NCBI GenBank assembly: GCA_008931825.1
Contig: QXVZ01024909.1
Span: forward strand, 1 to 25,426
Origin: Phallusia fumigata
Taxonomy: Eukaryota; Chordata; Ascidiacea; Phlebobranchia; Ascidiidae
DNA: 25,426 nucleotides
Direction: 5' to 3'
Shown: positions 19,501-25,426 of the stretch, in pieces
Layout: each line of letters starts with the position of its first letter
Position numbering within the stretch: position 1 is the first letter of the stretch
The notes under the pieces: generated by a model
The model's database searches: none
What the model was told of the DNA's origin: nothing
What the model saw: only the letters and a program-made list of their open reading frames with translations
Made by a program: the position numbers and the translations under genes

Positions 19501-19571
19501 GTAATTAAACACAAATACTATCAGTATATTGCCCAACTCGGAAATTTCAAACATTCGTTTTTGCCAAACAG

Positions 19572-19726
19572 GATCATTGATCGAGAGTTCACATGATTTT
19601 GAAATCACATACAATGGACAAGTATCGTGCTTACTCATCCGTGAAGCGTTTGCTGATGACGCTGGTCGCTTCACATGCACTGCCACCAATGAACAGGGAA
19701 CCACCTCATGTTCTTGCTTTCTAAAG
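19572..19726 (+). CDS. TTN: Titin exon, second half of Ig Z3 (copy A)
   Basis: Acceptor tttttgccaaacag, donor gtaagc; phase 1 in, phase 0 out. IESSHDFEITYNGQ and LLIREAFADDAGRFTCTATN are strikingly close to vertebrate Z3 (IESSIDFQIT, LMIREAFAEDSGRFTCSAVN). It is the strongest single piece of evidence that this gene is titin. Confidence 0.93.
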
Positions 19727-19978
19727 GTAAGCATGTCTTAGCCTCCTGCAGCGGATAAGTGTCAAATATATATAGAAGTAAGACGTTGCTGTGGGTCGGG
19801 TTAGGTTTGGATATAAATTGACCAACAGTACAAGTCAGTACTTGTATGTAAAACATTTTCTACGTTTTGACAAATGCTGTTGTCGTCATCAGGAATGACT
19901 CGGAAAAGGGGCGCACAGTTACTTGTGTTCTGCAACTTTTGTATCTAAATGACCAATAATACATTTCCGACTTTCAAG

Positions 19979-20079
19979 GTGAGACCAGTTGAACAAACGC
20001 CCAAGGCTGGAAAATTGGAAAGGAATTTATCAGCATCTGAAACTGAACTGTCGATGACCGACTACGACGGATTTGAAAG
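19979..20079 (+). CDS. TTN: Titin Z3-Z4 linker exon (copy A)
   Basis: Acceptor cgactttcaag, donor gtggga; phase 0 in, phase 2 out. Acidic and Ser/Thr-rich (LSASETELSMTDYDGFER). Differs from copy B only at synonymous positions. Confidence 0.8.
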
Positions 20080-20112
20080 GTGGGAACCGCAGCTTATTGT
20101 TCAAAACCAAAA

Positions 20113-20191
20113 ATTAAAAACATAACTGTCGGAGAACTTGTATTCAGTAAATACATTTTATTGCAAGTTCTCTGGCAGTTATGTTTTTAAT
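20113..20191. mobile_element. MITE copy, 79 bp (copy A)
   Basis: Same terminal arms as 14705-14808 (ATTAAAAACATAACTG and its inverse). Lies in the intron before the Z4 exon. Similarity to the first copy continues for some 50 bp past the right arm, so the full repeat may be larger than its inverted ends. Confidence 0.65.
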
Positions 20192-20272
20192 TAAGCTAAT
20201 CTTTGAGTCCGCTTCTTGTGTTCTTAAAACATACTTTGTTAACTACAACGCATATATTTATTTTGTCAACAG

Positions 20273-20627
20273 CACCGAAGCTGAACTGGATTTCGTCTCC
20301 GGTGTATCAGAAGCCGAACTAACCGACACCGAGCTCACCAAGCCAGCCCAGCACGCCATGGACGGCCAAGACCTTTCCTACGGCGGCGCCACTATGCTTT
20401 CCCCTGTAGCTGAAGAAGCATCGACACCATCCGGCAAGTCGCCAGAAAAACGCGCGCCGCAAGATGGCGCAGCGGCGATGACTTACGCCAATGCCCAGCC
20501 TCCACGATTTGTTAAGACACCGGCCAGCATGATGAAGATGGAAGAAGGATCAGCAATCAGACTTGAGTGCGTGATCTCGGGGGTTCCCCCTCCACAGGTC
20601 ACGTGGGCGAAAAACGGTGCAATGTTG
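20273..20627 (+). CDS. TTN: Titin linker plus first half of Ig Z4 (copy A, cut at N)
   Basis: Acceptor ttttgtcaacag, phase 2 in. Acidic, Pro-rich linker (STEAELDFVSGVSEAELTD), then PPRFVKTPASMMKMEEGSAI and VTWAKNG of an Ig domain. The frame stops at the N at 20628; the complete version is 21945-22342. Confidence 0.8.
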
Positions 20628-20776
20628 NGTTTAAAAACGGCGCCTGTCCTCAAAAATGAAGCAACCTCTTTTTTCAAAGGTCTTTGCTTTGCTTAGCTTT
20701 CCATAACAAATTCCAGTCACTTCATTTTTTGTCATTTTTGCTTGTCACGTGGTCACACTGCATGTTACGTCACCAG

Positions 20777-20848
20777 GTCACGAGCACGGCTGCCACATCG
20801 CATGAAACAGAGCAGACTTCAGAGACAGTAACACAATCCACAGAAGAG
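20777..20848 (+). CDS. TTN: Titin linker exon, copy 3
   Basis: Identical in sense to 18549-18620, with the same acceptor and donor; 24 codons, phase 0/0. Confidence 0.6.
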
Positions 20849-21081
20849 GTACACTAAGTGAATGATTATGACTAGCTTGTATATATGTTGAGGAGGATTG
20901 CATAGTGGACCCATACAACATTTTTTTTCTTTCTCACTAAACCATGCAAATATTTTCGCTGACTGAATAATCATATTTAATTGTGAGGGTCAGGTTACAG
21001 TTTAAACCAATTGCATTGCAATGTTACTAAATCATTTTAGTTCTATTTTTAGTTATATGTGATAATTTCTTCTCTTCCCAG

Positions 21082-21211
21082 GGTGTTGCCATCTATCCCC
21101 CATTTATTAAAACCGGAATGCAGGACATGGAAGTAACGGACGGTGAAATGACTATTCTGCAGTGCGAGGTGATGGGAAATCCTGTTCCCCACGTCTCCTG
21201 GTACAGAGAAG
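21082..21211 (+). CDS. TTN: Titin exon, first half of Ig Z3 (copy B)
   Basis: Exon sequence appears identical to 19371-19500, and the flanking intron is nearly so. If the duplication is allelic this is the same exon. Confidence 0.85.
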
Positions 21212-21282
21212 GTAATTAAACACAAATATTATCAGTATATTGCCCAACTCGGAAATTTCAAACATTCGTTTTTGCCAAATAG

Positions 21283-21437
21283 GATCATTGATCGAGAGTT
21301 CTCATGATTTTGAAATCACATATAACGGACAAATGTCGTGCTTACTCATCCGTGAAGCGTTTGCTGATGACGCTGGTCGCTTCACATGCACTGCCAGCAA
21401 TGAACAGGGAACCACCTCATGTTCTTGCTTTCTTAAG
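21283..21437 (+). CDS. TTN: Titin exon, second half of Ig Z3 (copy B)
   Basis: Same product as 19572-19726 except for Val to Met after YNGQ and Thr to Ser in the F-strand CTA-x-N region. Other changes are synonymous. Acceptor is ccaaatag instead of ccaaacag. Confidence 0.88.
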
Positions 21438-21650
21438 GTAAGCTTGTTTATAAACGCATACAGACGTTGCTATGGGTCGGGTTAGGTTTGGACATAAATT
21501 GACCAAGTACAAGTCAGTACTTGTGTTGAAAACCTTTTCTACGTTTTGACAAACGCTGTTGTCATCATCAGAAATGACTCGGAAAAGGGCCGCAGAGTTA
21601 CTTGTGTTCTGTGACTATTGTATCTAATTGATACATTTCCGACTTTCAAG

Positions 21651-21751
21651 GTGAGGCCAGTAGAACAAACGCCCAAGGCTGGAAAGTTGGAACGGAATTT
21701 ATCTGCATCTGAAACTGAACTGTCGATGACCGACTACGACGGATTTGAAAG
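21651..21751 (+). CDS. TTN: Titin Z3-Z4 linker exon (copy B)
   Basis: Five codon changes from 19979-20079, all synonymous (Arg, Val, Lys, Arg, Ser). Phase 0 in, phase 2 out. Confidence 0.78.
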
Positions 21752-21784
21752 GTGGGAACCGCAGCTTATTGTTCAAAACCAAAA

Positions 21785-21863
21785 ATTAAAAACATAACTG
21801 TCGGAGAACTTGTATTCAGCAAATACATTTTATTGCAAGTTCTCTGGCAGTTATGTTTTTAAT
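21785..21863. mobile_element. MITE copy, 79 bp (copy B)
   Basis: Counterpart of 20113-20191 at the same intron position, so the same insertion seen on the second haplotype. Confidence 0.65.
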
Positions 21864-21944
21864 TAAGCTAATCTTTGAGTCCGCTTCTTGTGTTCTTAAA
21901 ACATACATTGTTAACTACAACGCATATATTTATGCTGTCAACAG

Positions 21945-22342
21945 CACCGAAGCTGAACTGGATTTCGTCTCCGGTGTATCAGAAGCCGAACTAACCGACA
22001 CCGAGCTCACCAAGCCAGCCCAGCACGCCATGGACGGCCAAGACCTTTCCTACGGCGGCGCCACTATGCTTTCCCCTGTAGCTGAAGAAGCATCGACACC
22101 ATCCGGCAAGTCGCCAGAAAAACGCGCGCCGCAAGATGGCGCAGCGGGCATGACTTACGCCAATGCCCAGCCTCCACGATTTGTTAAGACACCGGCCAGC
22201 ATGATGAAGATGGAAGAAGGATCAGCAATCAGACTTGAATGCGTGATCTCGGGGGTTCCCCCTCCACAGGTCACGTGGGCGAAAAACGGTGCAATGTTGC
22301 AGACCAGCCATCGGTTTAAAATCGTCGAGGATAGGGAACGAC
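21945..22342 (+). CDS. TTN: Titin linker plus first half of Ig Z4 (complete)
   Basis: Acceptor tgctgtcaacag, donor gtaaga; phase 2 in, phase 1 out. About 80 residues of acidic and Pro/Ser linker precede an Ig A-to-D segment: first Cys in RLECVISGVPPPQVTWAKNG, then LQTSHRFKIVEDRER. It corresponds to vertebrate Z4, which likewise follows an acidic linker. The next intron (22343-22681) shows nothing notable. Confidence 0.88.
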
Positions 22343-22681
22343 GTAAGATATTATAGTTTGTGTAAAAGATTTTGTGTGCAAAAGTGAGTTTTAGGGCATC
22401 CCGGTGAACTTTTTTGAGTTAATTTGGTCGCAAATATTTGGCTGGTTTGGTTCAATTTGTCTATAGCACGAGTTTGTTTAAAAGTTTGACCTGGTTTGCT
22501 TGGTAGTTACTCGGCGGGGCCCATGAAAAATATTTATAGAATAACAGCTAAGTTCACTAAAATAATTTAAATTTCAGCGACAAAAATTGTCGAGACCTAC
22601 ACAAAACTGTTAAACAATGACCACAAACAAGATGTTTTGTGGAATAATTTTCATTACAACCTTGACCTATATATTTTTCAG

Positions 22682-22792
22682 ACCTGTACTGCTTAATGAT
22701 CACCATGTTTCCTGAAGATGTTGGCGAATACACTATTACCGCCACCAATCAGTTTGGTTTCATCAGTGGTTCTGTAATGCTTGTGTCTGAGG
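22682..22792 (+). CDS. TTN: Titin exon, second half of Ig Z4
   Basis: Acceptor atatatttttcag, donor gtaagt; phase 1/1. LMITMFPEDVGEYTITATNQ is the E-F part with the DxGxY motif; vertebrate Z4 has FADDAGEYTIVVRN. The F-strand Cys is replaced by Ile, as in vertebrate Z4. Confidence 0.9.
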
Positions 22793-22868
22793 GTAAGTTG
22801 CCATCTTTTTCAAAAGCAATCACATAGGTTTTAAGTTTCAAGCAGGGAATAACTTCTACTCGCTACAG

Positions 22869-22998
22869 AACACTACCAGCGCTTCCAGGAGCAGGACGCC
22901 ATTGACCGACAGTCGGCCGACGAGGGTCGACAATCGGCGGGAACTCCTACTGGACAAACTTACCTGCCGCCTCGTGGAAGAGGAACGTCCGCTTCAAG
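22869..22998 (+). CDS. TTN: Titin post-Z4 linker exon
   Basis: Acceptor tactcgctacag, donor gtgcga; phase 1 in, phase 2 out. EHYQRFQEQDAIDRQSADEG resembles the charged helix after vertebrate Z4 (ADYELLMKSQQEM), then a Gly/Pro/Arg-rich stretch. Confidence 0.75.
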
Positions 22999-23178
22999 GT
23001 GCGAATTTAAATTTTATGTTATTCGACAGGACACATGTTATTATTGTATAACTTCGATTCGGTGAATACTTACTGAATACTAAAACTTCTTTTGTAATGG
23101 AAAAAAATTTCTCCCATCTTCTTTAATCAAAAGCCTAAAGTTCAACCATTAGTTTCTTAAATCAAGATTTCAACGCAG

Positions 23179-23361
23179 GGGCCGGGGCGATCGCAGACGG
23201 GGTATGACGTCACCGGGTGGTAAATCCCCCGCAGATTTGCGCAAAACCAGTTCGAGCCCGTCGAAACGTCTTCGCGAGATTTCGACATCTCCGATTCGTG
23301 GGGCTTCCCCCTCGAGGCGTCTTGAGGAACTCGACCAGCTGGACATAGAGAAATACTTCAA
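23179..23361 (+). CDS. TTN: Titin SP-rich insertion exon
   Basis: Acceptor tttcaacgcag, donor gtatgt; phase 2/2. Several SP sites (TSPGGKSP, SSPSKR, TSPIRGASPSRRLEEL). Vertebrate titin has an SPxR repeat ending SPGRRLEE just before an Ig domain, and in vertebrates such sites are proline-directed kinase targets. The end EELDQLDIEKYFK also parallels that region. Confidence 0.8.
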
Positions 23362-23518
23362 GTATGTAGTTTAACCTGTGATACTCTTGACGAAAGAACG
23401 TCCTAATAAGCTATGTCTTATTGTTAGTTCCGCGCAGTAAAGCATTTTACGGATTTGATGCGATGTTTAAAAATGCCTCCAAAGACATAGTTTACAATTG
23501 ATGTTTTATAACTTATAG

Positions 23519-23631
23519 GCCAAAGTTCTTGAAAAAGCCGGAGAATTGCGAATGCAACGAGGGCCAGGCCATCCGTATCGACTGCAAGGTCACTGGAAGA
23601 CCTTTGCCTGATGTAATCTTCTACAGAAACG
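23519..23631 (+). CDS. TTN: Titin exon, first half of the Ig after the SP-rich insertion
   Basis: Acceptor ataacttatag, donor gtaggt; phase 2 in, phase 1 out. PKFLKKPENCECNEGQAIRI and CKVTGRPLPDVIFYRNG give an Ig A-to-C segment like vertebrate PVFVLKPVSFKCLEGQ. The second half must lie beyond the window; no exon for it follows. Confidence 0.85.
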
Positions 23632-24931
23632 GTAGGTGTAAGATCCCATAATGTAAGATGTACCACTATTTGCATTACGGTTTGATTAGGAGTGTATCAC
23701 CAACAGGCAATAATATACCCCGTTAAACTTTGCGTCTCGATCGACGACATCTCAATACTATGGTGTTTTAAGCTTAGCAGAAAAAAGCAAAAAGAAGGTA
23801 TGGTCTCCTGAAATAGCAAGTCAAAAACTCGTACGGCCCATAACGTCTCCTCGTTACCTTTTACCCGCCAGCCGGGTGATGCCACTCTGATGCCCTCATT
23901 GACATTGGTCGACTTACACCAAAACAACAACACCCCAACACACACATCAAACACAGGCGATATTTTTACACCTTGTTGGCGCTCAGAATTGCCTTTTTAG
24001 GGTCATAGAACCTCCGTACCGGGTCGCTGGCACCGCCTTAATAGGTAGTGTCATATTTTCCGGTCCCTTTGTTTGTTGAGCTTATGATAGCGGCAGCCTG
24101 ACAATGTACAATTTGCTATGCCGCTTGTACTACACACATTGCGCGGCATTGTAAGCTATTTTGGCAGCGCTTCGCTTGTAAAATACGTGTCGGAGCGCTC
24201 TTTCAACACCACAATCGGGTTCCGGGAATAGGTTTTGTCCTCCGGGGTTAAGTTTGCGGGTATGCGAGTATTTAAAAGGATGCAGCTTGCTTTTTCCAAA
24301 GCACTGTGTAAAACATGCCCCAATATTTAGATGTAAAGGTGAGGTTCTCACGATGCAAAGACCTTACGAAACCCACCTCAAGTGCAATAAACCAGGCCAA
24401 AGCACCAAAATCAAACCCTTATATCTCCGCACAAATCTCTCATATTCGTCAAAGCGCAAACATCTGACAATCGAGGTTTAGGCCGAGAGACTCTCGTGGG
24501 CGGTTTCGCCATCATCTGTTCCTCAATCCGGGCCCGGTTCCCATAATCTTACCTTCCTTTGCGGCCTTGCTGGAGAAGCGCGCACCCATCATAACGAGCA
24601 GTTTGCGGTAATATCAAGGATCGCTAAAGAAATGCGGCTTATGTTTCGAGCGTTCGGTTCTCGGCTTTCACTCGCCGCGTGTTCCTTTGTTTCGCGGCGC
24701 ATTGTTTGCGAAGCTCTCGTCGAGATATGCGATTGTAGTTGCCAGGAGTCCCGAGGTCAGACCCTACTGTCATAAGCGCTACTTGTTTTAATTTGATTCT
24801 GCCAATGCTGGCAAAATACGAGACCTGAGTCGTCAGAAAGCTGTTCGCCCTGGAGTAAGACCTATTCAGGCCGTCATATCGCGTATACAGAGTATCAACG
24901 CAAGGGGAACTTAATAACAGTTTGTAAGGAC

Positions 24932-25041
24932 TGGTGCTATTGTTTGCGGGTCAGCGCTTGACAATGGCACATCGCTCTGCGCCCGTATCGTACAGCAAAA
25001 CATGACAACAGGCTACATATGCTATTGTCTTTTTCGCGCCC
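24932..25041. repeat. 110-bp direct duplicate, first copy
   Basis: Repeated, apparently identically, at 25043-25152 with a single N at 25042 between them. An unmerged contig overlap. Confidence 0.85.
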
Positions 25042-25042
25042 N

Positions 25043-25152
25043 TGGTGCTATTGTTTGCGGGTCAGCGCTTGACAATGGCACATCGCTCTGCGCCCGTATC
25101 GTACAGCAAAACATGACAACAGGCTACATATGCTATTGTCTTTTTCGCGCCC
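25043..25152. repeat. 110-bp direct duplicate, second copy
   Basis: Partner of 24932-25041; continues into unique sequence after cgcgccc. Confidence 0.85.
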
Positions 25153-25426
25153 GCTAAAGAAGGCCTTGCGCTCGCTCGGCTCAATTGCCACTTGATTAGG
25201 GATAATTTTGCGACGGATTAAGGCCCCTGAGTGTGAACAAAACAGTTGTGAATGCACTGGGCGCTTACTGGCGAAGGCGTGAAATATTATATCTGATCGG
25301 AAGCTAATTGCGGCGTGGTTAGGATGTCCGTTGAAAGCGAAACGGAATCGCAATCAAGTAAGTGAATGTGATTGTGTTGATTATATGCGACATACAACAA
25401 CGCCAATATGGATGAATTTTCACGTG

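Larger units (their letters stand above)
18918..20627. repeat. About 1.7-kb duplicate, copy A
   Basis: Corresponds to 20629-22299 (copy B). The introns differ by substitutions and indels, while the exons differ mainly at synonymous sites. Copy A ends at the N at 20628 in mid-exon, while copy B runs on into the rest of the gene. This pattern fits two haplotypes placed in series. Confidence 0.8.
20629..22299. repeat. About 1.7-kb duplicate, copy B
   Basis: Starts directly after the N and is collinear with 18918-20627. Contains full copies of the linker, Z3, linker and Z4 exons plus a MITE. Contiguous with the rest of the gene. Confidence 0.8.
23632..25426. other. No exon seen; GC-richer, partly duplicated tail
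   Basis: Presumed titin intron. No Ig second half with splice sites was found on the plus strand. From about 24000 the sequence is richer in GC and CpG than the other introns, which suggests an inserted repeat or another sequence source. Minus-strand open frames here have no recognisable product. Confidence 0.4.

Noticed and set aside
1..25426. CRISPR arrays, bacterial operons, phage or viral genes
   Set aside because: None seen. The window is intron-containing animal DNA.

Overview
The window is animal nuclear DNA. It has split genes with GT-AG introns of mostly 100-700 bp, moderately AT-rich non-coding sequence, and fragments of DNA transposons. It carries two plus-strand genes that are head-to-tail neighbours in vertebrates: a CCDC141-like gene, then the 5' (Z-disc) end of titin (TTN). 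That order, the small introns and the haplotype-like sequence duplications suggest a tunicate, most likely an ascidian such as Ciona. The species call is inference.

About 462-14471: a 21-exon spectrin/coiled-coil gene, open at its 5' end at the window edge. I rebuilt it by chaining splice sites with compatible phases (about 1458 codons). Exons to about 7087 encode helical, Trp-containing, spectrin-like sequence. Later exons encode a Ser/Pro-rich, basic, probably disordered tail with a repeated DxD-x-L motif. The introns carry transposon relics: hAT-like ends, a GGTACGGTAC tandem/inverted element, a 21-bp-arm hairpin and a possible tRNA-derived SINE.

About 14472-15888: the intergenic region. 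It has a MITE with a TTAA target, then a candidate titin promoter (CANNTG E-box, MEF2-like site, TATA box) and a non-coding leader exon.

About 15888-23631: titin exons for Z1, the first half of Z2 (then an N), a Ser/Thr-rich linker, Z3, an acidic linker, Z4, a linker with an SP-rich insertion, and the first half of the next Ig domain. The gene continues beyond the window. The two genes would be separate transcripts, with titin anchoring the sarcomere at the Z-disc.

Four single Ns (17649, 18644, 20628, 25042) mark contig joins. Three are flanked by near-identical sequence (516 bp, about 1.7 kb and 110 bp), so the second set of Z3/Z4 exons is probably an unmerged allele rather than a real duplication. 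From 23632 to the end I see no exon.
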